Below, piece after piece: positions 37,462-47,561 of a stretch of 64,000 nt of DNA. The notes beneath the pieces were generated by a model, which did no database searches, was not told the origin of the DNA, and was given only the letters and a program-made list of their open reading frames with translations. Each line of letters begins with the position of its first letter. Positions within the stretch are counted from its first letter, which is position 1. The position numbers were made by a program, and so were the translations under genes. Source of the stretch: Sulfuracidifex tepidarius (lineage in GTDB: Archaea > Thermoproteota > Thermoprotei_A > Sulfolobales > Sulfolobaceae); the NCBI RefSeq assembly GCF_008326425.1, contig NZ_AP018929.1:298875-362874 (forward strand), read 5' to 3'.

Positions 37462-38625
37462 ATGAAGGTAATAGTTTTCGGAGGAGATGGTTATTTAGGA
37501 TGGCCGCTGTCATTGAGGTTAGCTTCCAGAGGGCATGAAGTCTTAATAGTTGATAACCTTTTCACCAGGAGAGCTGTCACAGAGGTAGGCTCCGACTCGG
37601 CCTTTCCCCTTCCGTTACCAGACAAGAGGGTTGAGAACGCAAAGAAGGAGTCCGACGTGGAGGTTTCCTTTCAGACAGGGGACGTACGCGACTACGAGTT
37701 CGTTGAGGACATGATAAGGGAGTTTAAACCCGACGCAGTGGTGGACTTCGCTGAGCAGAGGTCCGCTCCGTACTCCATGATAGACGTTTATCACGCAGTA
37801 CACACCGTTGAGAACAACGTGAGAGGGACCATCAACCTGATATACGCGATCTCAAAGGTCAACCCAGACATACATTTCCTGAAAATGGGAACCATGGGAG
37901 AGTACGGAACACCTTCTTACCCCATTCTTGAGTCCCCCGAGGTAGAAGTTGAGATAAAAGGGAAGAAAGGGGAGGTCATGTTCCCCAAGAAAGGAGGGAG
38001 TTACTACCACTGGAGCAAGGTGTTCGATACTTACTTGCTTTACTGGTCGCTGAAGGACTTAAACGTGCTGTCCAGAGTCACCGACATAATGCAAGGCCCG
38101 GTTTACGGAACGAGGACTGAAGAAATAAAGAGCGAGGGAGTTAGGACTAGGTTCGACTTCGATGAGGTGTGGGGGACTGTAGTGAACAGGTTCTGTGTCG
38201 AGGCTGTGCTAGGTATGCCTCTCACTCCTTACGGCAAGGGAGAACAGAGGAGAGGATTCCTTTCCCTCGAGGACAGTATGAGGGCGTTAACGGCTCTCCT
38301 TGAGAACCCTCCAGAGGGATACCGCGTTGTGAATCAGATACACGAGGTATACTCGGTGAACCAGATAGCGGAGATGGTGAAGAAGGCTGGAGAAGACCTA
38401 GGTATGTCAGTTGAAATAGAACATGTTAAGAACCCTAGGGTAGAGGCCGAACAACATGAATATGACGTGGAGAGCAAAGTTCTGCCTTCCCTGGGGGCAA
38501 CTCCAGTGAAGAAGATGCAAGACGAGGTGAAGTTCATGATAGAGGACTTGCTGCCTTACAAGGATAGACTATCGAGGTATAAAGGAGCGATCTTACCTAG
38601 GACGGACTGGAGGAAAGGAAGGTAA
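37462..38625 (+). CDS. agl3: UDP-sulfoquinovose synthase
   Basis: A 387-residue short-chain dehydrogenase/reductase of the SQD1 group. It makes UDP-sulfoquinovose from UDP-glucose and sulfite. In Sulfolobus acidocaldarius, Agl3 supplies the sulfosugar of the S-layer N-glycan. Motifs: NAD-binding GGDGYLGWPLSLRLA, DNLFTRR, the family hallmark FAEQRSAPYSM, MGTMGEYGTP, and catalytic Tyr/Lys in YYHWSKVFDT. The length equals that of known SQD1/Agl3. It is monocistronic, with a TTTTTAAGC element about 27 nt before the ATG. A GT2 gene lies 2 kb downstream. Confidence 0.93.
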   Translation: MKVIVFGGDGYLGWPLSLRLASRGHEVLIVDNLFTRRAVTEVGSDSAFPLPLPDKRVENAKKESDVEVSFQTGDVRDYEFVEDMIREFKPDAVVDFAEQRSAPYSMIDVYHAVHTVENNVRGTINLIYAISKVNPDIHFLKMGTMGEYGTPSYPILESPEVEVEIKGKKGEVMFPKKGGSYYHWSKVFDTYLLYWSLKDLNVLSRVTDIMQGPVYGTRTEEIKSEGVRTRFDFDEVWGTVVNRFCVEAVLGMPLTPYGKGEQRRGFLSLEDSMRALTALLENPPEGYRVVNQIHEVYSVNQIAEMVKKAGEDLGMSVEIEHVKNPRVEAEQHEYDVESKVLPSLGATPVKKMQDEVKFMIEDLLPYKDRLSRYKGAILPRTDWRKGR

Positions 38626-38895
38626 CAGTAGAGGGGATAAGAAGGAGGGAAAAATCTAGTGCGTGTGAGTGCATAATAACAAGAGACATGTTCCTCTCTT
38701 CTATCTATATTTCTACACACAAAATGATTTTTTCTCCCATCTATACTTGTTCAACTAAAAAGGGAGAAGGCGTGAAAATGAGAAAAGAGCTGTTATTATA
38801 AAATTGTTATTATAATATAGAAAATAATAACAATAGTAACTATGATCACAATGATAATAATAGCAAGAAAATAAAAATAGTAACAAGTCTTCCCT

Positions 38896-40110
38896 TTAAT
38901 GATCGAACTCTGCTTCCTTCACTTCCTCAGTTATCGCCTCAAGCTCCTTCCCGTTGACCTTCCTGCCTTTGACGAGCATGAACCCCGAGATCATTGAGAC
39001 CAGACCCATTAACGCTATTGCGTAATACGGTGACGTGCTGTATGCCAGGGAAACTAGGAGAGGTCCCACGGCACCGCCTAAATGACCTATTCCGTCAGCT
39101 ATTCCCATTCCCAAGCTCCTTACCCTAGTGTTCAAGTTCTCTGACGTGTAAGCGTACATCGTGGGGAACTTGAACCCTTGGAAGAACATGGAAATGAAGC
39201 CAGCAACCAGGAAGGGCAACCCTGAGAGGAAAGCCCAGGAGAGGATAGCAACTCCGCTTAGAACGTTGCTAAAGGACGAAGACCATTTCCTCTCTATCCT
39301 GTCGTTAAGAATTGAGGACAGAGTAACACCTAGCGGATCGCCGTACAGAATGTAAGTGAAGTAAAGGGAAGAGTTAACGAAGCCTTTCCCATCTATGATC
39401 GAGAAAATAGTCCCTGAGAACAAGGAATATCCGGCAAAGTAGCTGAAGAACCACACTAGAGTGAAATAAATGATGGACTTGCTTATTCTGACCTTCTCAC
39501 CCCTTGTCTTGTTCCATCTCTCGCTCTCGGGTAAGGTAACCCTGAACACCGCCGAGAACAAGGCCATGGAAAGCCCCGCGAGGAAGAGCAGTCTCCAGTA
39601 ACCACTTCCGAGGAAGATCGCTACTGGCCCGACCACCAGTGTCATCAGGAAACCACCTAGGTTTACAAGTCCAACCGCCCTGCCCCTGAACGAAGCTGAC
39701 GTCATCTCGCTCACGTAAGAGGGTATCACAGCGACCTCCCCCTCTATGCCAAACCCAATGAGTAGTTCCGCTATGGATAACTCCAGGAAGTCCTGAGATG
39801 AAAGCCCGATCAGGGAACCTATTGCGATTATCAGCATTGTTAAAACTAACCCCTTCTTCCTTCCGAGGTACGTTGAGACCAGCCCGTTAGTAGCACCTCC
39901 CAGAAAGTACCCTATCATCTCCGTAGTCAAAGGTAGGTTAGCTACGGGAGAGGAAGAAGGCACGTGGAACTGTTGAGCAGAATAATCGATTATGTAAGGA
40001 ACGTTAAATATATCCCAGAACGAAAGGGACGTTCCTACAGAGAGTAAAGCCAGTTGTTTCCTTGAGAGCATGACTGAGTATATACTGTTTAAATAATTTA
40101 AACTTAGCAT
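38896..40110 (-). CDS. MFS transporter
   Basis: A 404-residue major facilitator protein with twelve spans. Loop 2-3 is STYLGRKKGLVLTM, TM4-5 shows LLIGFGIEGEVAVIPSYVSE (sugar/metabolite-porter-like, with an acidic residue in the pore) and SASFRGRAVGLVNLGGF. The tail is acidic (ELEAITEEVKEAEFDH). It resembles the Sulfolobales sugar-phosphate or aromatic-acid type carriers; substrate unknown. It stands alone, divergent from the small gene at 40266. Confidence 0.85.
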   Translation of the reverse strand: MLSLNYLNSIYSVMLSRKQLALLSVGTSLSFWDIFNVPYIIDYSAQQFHVPSSSPVANLPLTTEMIGYFLGGATNGLVSTYLGRKKGLVLTMLIIAIGSLIGLSSQDFLELSIAELLIGFGIEGEVAVIPSYVSEMTSASFRGRAVGLVNLGGFLMTLVVGPVAIFLGSGYWRLLFLAGLSMALFSAVFRVTLPESERWNKTRGEKVRISKSIIYFTLVWFFSYFAGYSLFSGTIFSIIDGKGFVNSSLYFTYILYGDPLGVTLSSILNDRIERKWSSSFSNVLSGVAILSWAFLSGLPFLVAGFISMFFQGFKFPTMYAYTSENLNTRVRSLGMGIADGIGHLGGAVGPLLVSLAYSTSPYYAIALMGLVSMISGFMLVKGRKVNGKELEAITEEVKEAEFDH

Positions 40111-40265
40111 GAGTGTGGTTTCATGACTATAATTTATTTTTCTAAGATGAAAAATTTTTTACACGTGTTTGGTAGTTAACGTCAATGCTGGAACCCGAAA
40201 AGAGGTGATAGAGTACGACCCTTCTTGAGATATTCACTTATTAACCGAGCTTGACTCTATTTTTT

Positions 40266-40592
40266 ATGGATGTCTGTAAGGTAAAGGAAGTGTATATAGT
40301 AGGGATTCCCCATGTAATAGCAGGGTACCTCCAGGACGTGGCGGTAGTGTATAACAAGGGAGATAAGTGGATAGCTCAGAAGGCAGAACATTTTAGGACT
40401 AACGATAAGGAAGTATCTTCCGTGTTAAAGAACGTGATGTATGCAACTACAGAGGACGATTTCGAGGAGGGAATAGAGAGGGCAGTCTCTCAGGGGGCTA
40501 GAGTCCAAAGGATAGAGGTTAAGAAATGGAACCTGCCTTTCCCTAAGAACTTGGTGGAGGGTAAAGTCAAACTTCAAAAGGAAGTTGACTGA
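40266..40592 (+). CDS. Small cytoplasmic protein, unknown family
   Basis: Read from ATG 40266 (MDVCKVKEVYIVGIPHVIAG) the protein has 108 residues of alternating strands and helices, rich in Lys and Val, with DEFEEGIER-like helical stretches (EDDFEEGIERAVSQGARVQR). No membrane segment or known motif. A TTG at 40251 could extend it by five residues, but lacks a better context. Convergent with the GT2 gene. Confidence 0.6.
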   Translation: MDVCKVKEVYIVGIPHVIAGYLQDVAVVYNKGDKWIAQKAEHFRTNDKEVSSVLKNVMYATTEDDFEEGIERAVSQGARVQRIEVKKWNLPFPKNLVEGKVKLQKEVD

Positions 40593-40614
40593 TACGCGAT
40601 AAAAATTATGGAAG

Positions 40615-41886
40615 CTAAATGAATAGAGTTTTCAACTGCTTAAAGCTCTCCTTTCCTATCAACGAAAACATTGCTAACATGGAGGTTATGAACATAAGTG
40701 GGAAAGCGACCAAGGAGTAAATCACTTCTTTTGATTTAATCTTCATGGAATACGACATGGACAGGAGCATGGATACTTCCATCAAGCTATACACGGTCTT
40801 TATAGTAGTATTGAATTGGAAGAGATCTACATTTCTCATTAGCCTTATCCCGTGGAGCAGTGCTATCAACATAGCTCTCCTGAATGCAAATACGTCGTTC
40901 AGTAAGGGTATCCCAAACTGTTGTCTCTCCATCACGTGATCCAAGATCCTGAGGAAATGGAGGGAGAAATCCATGGTTAGGATAGAATTCTCAGCTAGAA
41001 CCAGCACTGGTAACAAGTACCAGTAAGTGAGGACGTAAAAGTACACTGGGTTCCTCGTGGTCCTCTCCTCAATTTCTTTCACGTAATAGTAGTACCCAGC
41101 CTTGAACCACCTCGTCATTTGGTTGATGAGGTCCTTCAAGTTTGACGGAGGTGCTGTGAGAGCCCTCACACTTTCCTCCATCTTCACTTTGAGACCTCTG
41201 GATTTCAGGAACATTGTGATCTCCCTGTCATCACCGTAGAACCCTTCCTTGGGCTTTAAGAATTCTTCTGAATTTATGAACTGAGACACGGCGTCGGTTC
41301 TGTACATGGAGCACTGCCCGTTAAGGACCATCAGACCACCGTTCTTCTGTAGAACTCTGGCGTTTATCTTCCTGAAGAAGTCCATGACCCTTGATGAAAA
41401 GTAGACTATAGAATTAGGGGAATGCATGACCTCAACGTTGGGCGTTATTCCCCCTGTTTCATCATCGAACCTCGACGCCAGCTCCTCTATCCCGTTTTCC
41501 TCAATTACTGTGTCGCTGTCCAACAACATGATAAGTGGAGTCTTCACCTCTCTTACTCCCCTGGATACTGCAACCTTCTTTCCGGAATGCGGGATTTCGA
41601 TGAACTCCCCGCCCAGCGACTTAGTGATTTCCTTGTAAGGGAAGGAACAACCATCTCCTACTACGATGAATTTCACACCTTGCTTCGCCACAGACTTCAC
41701 TGTTTCCAGGAAGGTCGACTCGTCCTCCCTGTAAACTGGGATCACCACAGTAACGTCTTTTGCGTGGTACTTCCCGAGTTTCTTCGCAGTCACAGGCTTT
41801 CTCCCGTAGATGAAGATTATCAGAAAATACACGATTGAAACAAAGGTCAGCCCTTCGTCCATATATATATAGTCAATAGATAACAT
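40615..41886 (-). CDS. Family 2 glycosyltransferase, processive membrane type
   Basis: A 423-residue GT-A enzyme. One span near the N-terminus (VSIVYFLIIFIYG) precedes the catalytic domain with VTVVIPVYREDES, the nucleotide-sugar DSDT motif (LIMLLDSDT), FYGDDREIT (catalytic acid region) and INQMTRWFKAG, the QxxRW motif of processive enzymes such as hyaluronan and cellulose synthases. Three to four spans follow. It may extend a surface polysaccharide or glycan; no polymerase partner is adjacent. The closeness to agl3 fits cell-surface glycosylation, but is weak evidence. Confidence 0.87.
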   Translation of the reverse strand: MLSIDYIYMDEGLTFVSIVYFLIIFIYGRKPVTAKKLGKYHAKDVTVVIPVYREDESTFLETVKSVAKQGVKFIVVGDGCSFPYKEITKSLGGEFIEIPHSGKKVAVSRGVREVKTPLIMLLDSDTVIEENGIEELASRFDDETGGITPNVEVMHSPNSIVYFSSRVMDFFRKINARVLQKNGGLMVLNGQCSMYRTDAVSQFINSEEFLKPKEGFYGDDREITMFLKSRGLKVKMEESVRALTAPPSNLKDLINQMTRWFKAGYYYYVKEIEERTTRNPVYFYVLTYWYLLPVLVLAENSILTMDFSLHFLRILDHVMERQQFGIPLLNDVFAFRRAMLIALLHGIRLMRNVDLFQFNTTIKTVYSLMEVSMLLSMSYSMKIKSKEVIYSLVAFPLMFITSMLAMFSLIGKESFKQLKTLFI

Positions 41887-41970
41887 TCCTACCTATAGTA
41901 AGTATGTATTTGCGTAGAATAAAAAGGTTCACTTAAAAAATGAAGTATTTTCTTTCCCCTCCTTTGCTCG

Positions 41971-42831
41971 TTAGAAGCAGCTCACTTCTGGAGCTGAGGA
42001 AGAGGAAGCCATTGAGATGACCCTTTCAAGGTAGTTGGCTGCGTTGACTATCTCAGTTAAGTTCCCTCCTCCGTTGTTTAGTTGTTCCCACACTCCTTGC
42101 ACTGACATCCCTTGAAGGTAGGTTGGATTGATCATTGGAGTAGTCATTACCCAAGTACCGTTCGGACCGGTAACTATCAACCCGAAGTTGAGGTGGGGAG
42201 GTTTGACTATGTATGCAGAGGCGTTATGGTAACCTTTCACCGGTACTTCGGTTTCATATTTGATAAACAGGGAAGCTATGTCAGAGGAGAGGCTATCGTT
42301 TAGTATAGCCTCTCCTTTGTACACGAGTTGACTCGTCAGTATGGGAACGCCTGAGACGTAAGTACCGTTACTCAGAGTCGCGCTTGCGTTGAGGTATTCA
42401 TTGTATACATACACTACCTTGAAGAGAATGGTGGAATTAGGCGTGAAATTAAGGAATATTAAGCCAGGTATGTTAGAGGCTACCTTGTCGAACGGGTCTG
42501 AGGTGTGGTTGTAGTAAGTGAACTTACCGAAATGTGCGAGAGCACCGTATATGGCCCACGATGCAGTAGCTCCGACGGGACATCCTACCCAGGATTGTTC
42601 TATTACTTCAACCTTTCCCGCTGGAGCGTAGTCCTGATTGCTTACCTTAACGAACTGGTACATGGGGATAGAAGTCACGTTATATTGGGACGTGCCGTTT
42701 GACACTGTCGAGCTCTGGTCAGGTTTAGAGGAAGATGAAGTTGAACCTCCATGATAATGCGGCATTACAATTATCAGAGAAGCCGCAGCTATCAACAGGA
42801 TCAGCACTCCGATAATTACGAGTTTATTCAT
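41971..42831 (-). CDS. DUF929-like membrane-anchored thioredoxin-fold protein
   Basis: A 286-residue protein with an N-terminal anchor (KLVIIGVLILLIAAASLIIV), a Ser/Thr linker and an outside domain. The stretch EQSWVGCPVGATASWAIYGA, followed by LAHFGKF, corresponds to the CPYCAAxSWAIxxALxxFG hallmark of DUF929. Here only the first cysteine of the CxxC remains, so thiol-disulfide exchange as in the usual members is doubtful. Another cysteine ends the protein (EVSCF). Many N-x-S/T sites agree with a cell-surface location. Confidence 0.75.
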   Translation of the reverse strand: MNKLVIIGVLILLIAAASLIIVMPHYHGGSTSSSSKPDQSSTVSNGTSQYNVTSIPMYQFVKVSNQDYAPAGKVEVIEQSWVGCPVGATASWAIYGALAHFGKFTYYNHTSDPFDKVASNIPGLIFLNFTPNSTILFKVVYVYNEYLNASATLSNGTYVSGVPILTSQLVYKGEAILNDSLSSDIASLFIKYETEVPVKGYHNASAYIVKPPHLNFGLIVTGPNGTWVMTTPMINPTYLQGMSVQGVWEQLNNGGGNLTEIVNAANYLERVISMASSSSAPEVSCF

Positions 42832-43362
42832 ATTAGCTTACTCTTTTCTTTGTTAATTTAAAAGTTATTCATAATTTAGGTATAAAAGAAAATAGTGTCT
42901 GATTATCGAAAAGCCCTTTCAGGAAATCTATAATAGGTAATAGCTCAGACCTACCACGGATTCCTCAGCGACCTCTGTAAGCCTTACATGGATTTGAACT
43001 CCAAACCTTAACATAAAAGTTGTGGAATACAATTCCATAGGTAAAAATGGATATATACATAAGGTATAGAAAAGATTATTAGATATAACAGCTTTAGGAC
43101 GCTAAAATGACATAGCTAAGGCAATCATCGAGTTAGTAATGTTTCACTAATTAAGTTCATCTAGATAATATATATGTAGTTTGTACTTTTAATTGTTAAT
43201 TAATATAGAGTAAATAGTAATTAGAAAAGTGAAATACAACACGTTTATGGTCGTTCATGTGTCCATTCTGAGTTCAGTTTATTTGAAGAAGTATAATAGA
43301 GGTTCAAAAAGAAAAAAAGTAGATAGGAGAAAAAACGAAAGTTTGCTTTTAAATAATATCTC
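42832..43362. other. Intergenic region, 531 bp
   Basis: AT-rich spacer between two minus-strand surface-protein genes. The string GAGTTCAGTTTATTT (from about 43270) matches the left end of the dispersed repeat at 4749 and 16695 for only about 15 bp, too little to call a third copy. A GGATTTGAACTCC string near 43000 recalls a tRNA T arm but does not fold. Nothing else seen. Confidence 0.45.
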
Positions 43363-45612
43363 TTAGTAATACCCTCCGCTTCCACTTCCGCTTGTAGTCG
43401 TTGAACTGGTAGTTGTAGACATGTTCAGCTCTGGTAAAGTTATTACCCAAGGTACTGGCTTAAAGAATGTCAGGTTTATCATTACTCCGTTGCCCAATAG
43501 GATTGGATCCTGGAATAGGTAGCCAGACTGACCGTAAGTCCACATCTGAGCGTTCATGTCGGGAGTCATGACTAAGGTTATGAAGTGGTTTGTCGCTGAG
43601 TACTGGAAGCTCACTACACCGTTTACAGCATAAGCGAAGGCTATGAACGGTACTTCCCCGTCAGGGGCGTCCTTAATCCCTTGCACCGAGTAGTAGACTA
43701 CGGAGAAGTTGTACACCTTCAACTGACCCGACGTCGTGTTCACATATGTCCCTGGAGGTATCACGACCATTATGTTTCCAGCGTTTATCACGCCTCCCAC
43801 TGTTCCGTTCACCTGGTATGTGTAGGCATTGAGGGTAGTCAGGTTGAACGTCGGCTTCACCGACGCTATCACGGGCATTGGAGGAGTCACTACTGGCGTG
43901 TTAGAGGACTCGAAAATCCATATGACGGGCTTGAAGAACTGGATATTCACCATCATGTTGTCTCCGTATACCCAGTGGTCGGGGAACTTGTATTGCCCTC
44001 CAGTGTAAGTCGTTCCGTTGAACGTCCCTCCGAACCAAGTCCAGCTCGTCCATGTGTCTGGGGCGTAGACGAATGTCACTACTGCTGATGGAGACTTGGA
44101 CGCGTTAACTAGAGAGTAAGCGGGGGAGATATGTCCGTTTATAGCGAAAGCAAATGCGTAAGTCGGAGTCAGGTTAGTCCCCGGAGGAGAGTATACCGCG
44201 TTCACGCTCATCAGGATCAACGAGAAGTTATACGTGGACTCGAGACTTCCGTTGGGCAATTCAGCATACGTCCCTGGCTTCAGGACGCTCACTAAATTGC
44301 CTGCCTGGACTACAGCACCCTTTGACGCGTTAACTGTCACTGTAGTCTCCTTTGCCACGTTGAATGTAGGCGTATTGAGGTTGTAGTAAAGTGTGTCGCT
44401 CTGAGTACTGACTGGAGTGACGTTCCACACTTCGTTAGTTATCTCCCAGGAGGAGGTAGTTGAGTTGTACACTAGTTCAGCCTTCAAAGACACGTGGAGG
44501 TCGTATATCGCGGGGTAAGTCGGTTCCCCTTTGTTCACGAAGAGTAGGAACGGAGTTACGTTAGCGTAGAACGTAGCGTTTGCTTGTTGAGGAGACAGCT
44601 GTACGCTCACACTAGGCGTCACTGCAGTACCGTTGGGCAACAAGTTCTGCGAGTATTCTGCCGCGAAGATGAAGTAGTTGTCCCAGGACGTGAAGAAATT
44701 CTCTATAGAGGATAATCCGCTGTAAGTCCCGTTCTTCAGACCCGCGGGTAGCTGTCCGTTTATCTGCAAGGTAGCGTCAGGGGAGAAGGAGGAGGCTATG
44801 ACGTTAGCTGGGAACTCTGCACCCAGAGCGTTGATCTGTGACAGCACGGTGGAGGTCACTTGGTTCTCCTGTAGGTCGTGCTGTGAAGGATATCCCGCTA
44901 TGACCGCTGAAGGCGGTATCTCATTTCCGTTCCATTGTAAGGAGGTTATCAACAAGGCTCCGTTGACCTCAGCTATTGTGAACGTCACTGAGGCGTTGAA
45001 GACTTGAAGGTAAACTGGGTCGGAGGAAGGAGCTACGAAGTACTGGACTACAGCACTCACGTAGTATGTAGACCCGGAGGATGTGACTGTAGGCAATGCG
45101 GTGGTGTAGAAGTAGACAGTCTCGTACTGGCTAAAGAAGTCTGAAAGCCAAGTGGAGTTAAAGGTATTGAAGTCGTATTCACCAGGGAACGGGGTTCCCT
45201 TCACTGTGGCGGTGAAGTTGCTAGACAGGAACGGAGTTACGTCTGAAGGGGACTCTATAGCTACTCCGTCCAGGAATTCAAACACCGGCGTCAAGGGACT
45301 CTTGCCTTCATGGGAGAGAGCCATGTACATCTGCATTAAGCTTTGGTACTTACTCTGGAGAGAGCTGTAGTTCCCCTGCAGGGCCTGATACTTAGAGTAG
45401 TTCCCTTGGGCCAGCTTCATGTAGTACGATTCGTTAGCAGATGCCTGAGATAAAGCCTTGCTCAGGGAAGACTGGGCTTGTGACGCTGAAGAATATGAGG
45501 AAGAAACTGAGGAATATTGGGACTGCACAGTGGAGTATTCAAAAAATCCCACTGCTGCTATTATCAATAGAATCACAATTACTATTGAAAGACCTACTGT
45601 CTTACTGTCCAT
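43363..45612 (-). CDS. Large membrane-anchored surface protein with duplicated domains
   Basis: A 749-residue protein. An N-terminal span (VGLSIVIVILLIIAAVGFFE) is followed by a Ser/Gln-rich coiled coil (about residues 28-100). Two NTF2/SnoaL-like segments come next (LTPVFEFLDGVAIESPSDVT and ALGAEFPANVIASSFSPDAT). Two homologous beta domains close the protein, each with a PPGTY/KPGTY turn and ending in FFKPVIWIF or FFKPVPWVI. The C-terminus is STTTSSTTTSGSGSGGYY, a low-complexity tail. Many N-x-S/T sites point to heavy glycosylation. The duplicated layout suggests a cell-surface adhesion or binding protein; function unknown. Confidence 0.75.
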   Translation of the reverse strand: MDSKTVGLSIVIVILLIIAAVGFFEYSTVQSQYSSVSSSYSSASQAQSSLSKALSQASANESYYMKLAQGNYSKYQALQGNYSSLQSKYQSLMQMYMALSHEGKSPLTPVFEFLDGVAIESPSDVTPFLSSNFTATVKGTPFPGEYDFNTFNSTWLSDFFSQYETVYFYTTALPTVTSSGSTYYVSAVVQYFVAPSSDPVYLQVFNASVTFTIAEVNGALLITSLQWNGNEIPPSAVIAGYPSQHDLQENQVTSTVLSQINALGAEFPANVIASSFSPDATLQINGQLPAGLKNGTYSGLSSIENFFTSWDNYFIFAAEYSQNLLPNGTAVTPSVSVQLSPQQANATFYANVTPFLLFVNKGEPTYPAIYDLHVSLKAELVYNSTTSSWEITNEVWNVTPVSTQSDTLYYNLNTPTFNVAKETTVTVNASKGAVVQAGNLVSVLKPGTYAELPNGSLESTYNFSLILMSVNAVYSPPGTNLTPTYAFAFAINGHISPAYSLVNASKSPSAVVTFVYAPDTWTSWTWFGGTFNGTTYTGGQYKFPDHWVYGDNMMVNIQFFKPVIWIFESSNTPVVTPPMPVIASVKPTFNLTTLNAYTYQVNGTVGGVINAGNIMVVIPPGTYVNTTSGQLKVYNFSVVYYSVQGIKDAPDGEVPFIAFAYAVNGVVSFQYSATNHFITLVMTPDMNAQMWTYGQSGYLFQDPILLGNGVMINLTFFKPVPWVITLPELNMSTTTSSTTTSGSGSGGYY

Positions 45613-45684
45613 TAAGCCTATCGAAGGGATAGACTTAAAAAGGTTTTACCCAAATCTCTTTTTCTTCAATAAAAAAGGATAAAA

Positions 45685-47268
45685 TTAGTCAATAATGTCT
45701 ACCGGGTCTTGGGTGGAAGGCCTGTATTCAAGTTCTTGTTTCACACACTTAACCTTAGAGAGGAACCCCTTACTACAAGTATCTTCCTTCAGTTTTTCAC
45801 CTTGAGGGGAGAATAGAATATACCTGAACTCGTTATCTTCCTCCACTTTCACTACGACGCCTTTGTCTTTGTATCCGGCTGAAATTACATGGTTGAACTT
45901 TTGCGCTCCTATCAAGGACGACACATCAACCACGTCTAATGTTCCCTTGACCTCTCCCTCTTCGGATAACTTCACCAAGTGATGTTTTCCATTACAAAGA
46001 AGATCCACTATGACGTGGTCTCTTCTGACTACCTTTTCAGAACATCCTGACACTTGCCCCATGGTCTTGTATGCTAGCTTAACAGCGTAAGAGTCGGTGA
46101 TGGAGTCCCTCCTTTCCTTCACTTTCCCTTCCAACGACAGCACGACTACGTGATCCATGTTTCCGTCGCTGACAGAGACTTGGATAGAGTCTTTCATTAG
46201 AGTTGATTTCACCTCGCACCCAGGGAACTCTTTTCTTCCCCATAATTCCCCGAACTTCTCGTTTACATTGATGAACTTAGGTTTCACCGAACTTCCATCG
46301 TGTTTCACGATGAACTCCATTACCCCCGTCTCACCTGAACCTTTCACGTTCCATCCTTTCTCACTGAATTCAACGTTAATTACACTCGGGTTCGAGAGCA
46401 TGTTGTTGAGGAAGAAAGTTTGGGCATCCTCCTTCACCTTTGCGGAAGGAATTCCGATCCTTTCACATGAGGCGTCCCCCGTGTGTGGATCAACCTTACA
46501 CTTGTAGAGAGTAGTGTTGTCCTCGGCGTATACGATGAACTCACCCTTGGTGAGAAGTGCCCTTCCGTTCACCTTCTTCTCAACTATAGATACCGCATGC
46601 CTCTCCGTGATCTTCAGCTCCTTGGAGACGATAACTCCGACCTTGTTCAGCTCAAGGATCCCGTTCCAGTTTTCGTCTGAATAAGTCACAACGTAACCGT
46701 CTCCCCTGTCCTTTATCTCTATTTTTGACTCGTCATCTAAGTTAAACTCTGACTTAACCAACGAAAATACGCTGTCCCTTTTCAACGGGGCTATGTTCAC
46801 CTTGGTTTGACCATTAACGTTCACCTCGGCAGTTGTTATCCCCACAGAGAAGAGGAACGTAAAGGAGGATGGATACCAAAGCTGTTTCATTTCCTCTATT
46901 TTCGAACTGAGAAGTTCGGCAGAAGAAGGTATCTCCCTCTTAGCTGTCTCTATCACCTTGGGCTCTGGCGGAGCTCCTTGGTTAACATACTTCACCGAGA
47001 ACGGGACCTCAAATGAGGGGTCTCCCTTAACTTTCACTTCCTCCCCCTCACTGTTTAAGTAAAGTGTTGTTGTAAGAGTTCTCGTTCTCTTGTCATTAGG
47101 GAAGTCGTATTCAAGGGTCACCTTATAGGCGTAAAGAGGGAAAAGAGTAGCTGAGCAATCCTGTAATACGGGCTTAGCTCTGAACCCTGAGACCTGAGAG
47201 AGAGCTCTATTGATGGCCTCCTCATAACTCGTTGAGAACAGGACGCCCTCGTTAACTTGGGTGTTCAT
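45685..47268 (-). CDS. Large cytoplasmic protein with repeated PepSY-like beta units
   Basis: The 527-residue protein has no signal peptide or strong membrane span. It is a series of strand-rich units, several with a helix resembling PepSY repeats (SYEEAINRALSQVSG, SYAVKLAYKTMGQVSG). Charged beta segments such as GYVVTYSDENWNGILELNKV and VVVLSLEGKVKERRDS alternate. Cysteines pair in some units (KCKVDPHTGDASCE, TCSKGFLSKVKC). I do not recognise the family. It is monocistronic, upstream of the surface-protein gene on the same strand. Confidence 0.65.
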   Translation of the reverse strand: MNTQVNEGVLFSTSYEEAINRALSQVSGFRAKPVLQDCSATLFPLYAYKVTLEYDFPNDKRTRTLTTTLYLNSEGEEVKVKGDPSFEVPFSVKYVNQGAPPEPKVIETAKREIPSSAELLSSKIEEMKQLWYPSSFTFLFSVGITTAEVNVNGQTKVNIAPLKRDSVFSLVKSEFNLDDESKIEIKDRGDGYVVTYSDENWNGILELNKVGVIVSKELKITERHAVSIVEKKVNGRALLTKGEFIVYAEDNTTLYKCKVDPHTGDASCERIGIPSAKVKEDAQTFFLNNMLSNPSVINVEFSEKGWNVKGSGETGVMEFIVKHDGSSVKPKFINVNEKFGELWGRKEFPGCEVKSTLMKDSIQVSVSDGNMDHVVVLSLEGKVKERRDSITDSYAVKLAYKTMGQVSGCSEKVVRRDHVIVDLLCNGKHHLVKLSEEGEVKGTLDVVDVSSLIGAQKFNHVISAGYKDKGVVVKVEEDNEFRYILFSPQGEKLKEDTCSKGFLSKVKCVKQELEYRPSTQDPVDIID

Positions 47269-47561
47269 AAAAGTCGTTTCGAACTAACCTAAAAAACTCT
47301 TTTCGTTTTATTTCTAGCCTCAAAAAGAAAATGTTTTCTAGAAATAGAGTGGTTTAAGAAAGTCCGATCTTTATGATATTTATGGTATTTGAAAGAGAGG
47401 TCGCGAGAGTCTAGTGATGAGGTAAGACAGACGATGTGGAATGCATATATGAATTGGAGAAAGAAAACATGGGAGATTGTTAAGCGAAAAAGGAAAGGAG
47501 AAAGAAAAAAAGGATTAGAATGAACATGATGGGATAAATATAGGTAAACATCACGTCTTTT

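Noticed and set aside
42950..43030. tRNA-like string GGATTTGAACTCC
   Set aside because: The flanks do not pair into T, anticodon or acceptor stems on either strand.
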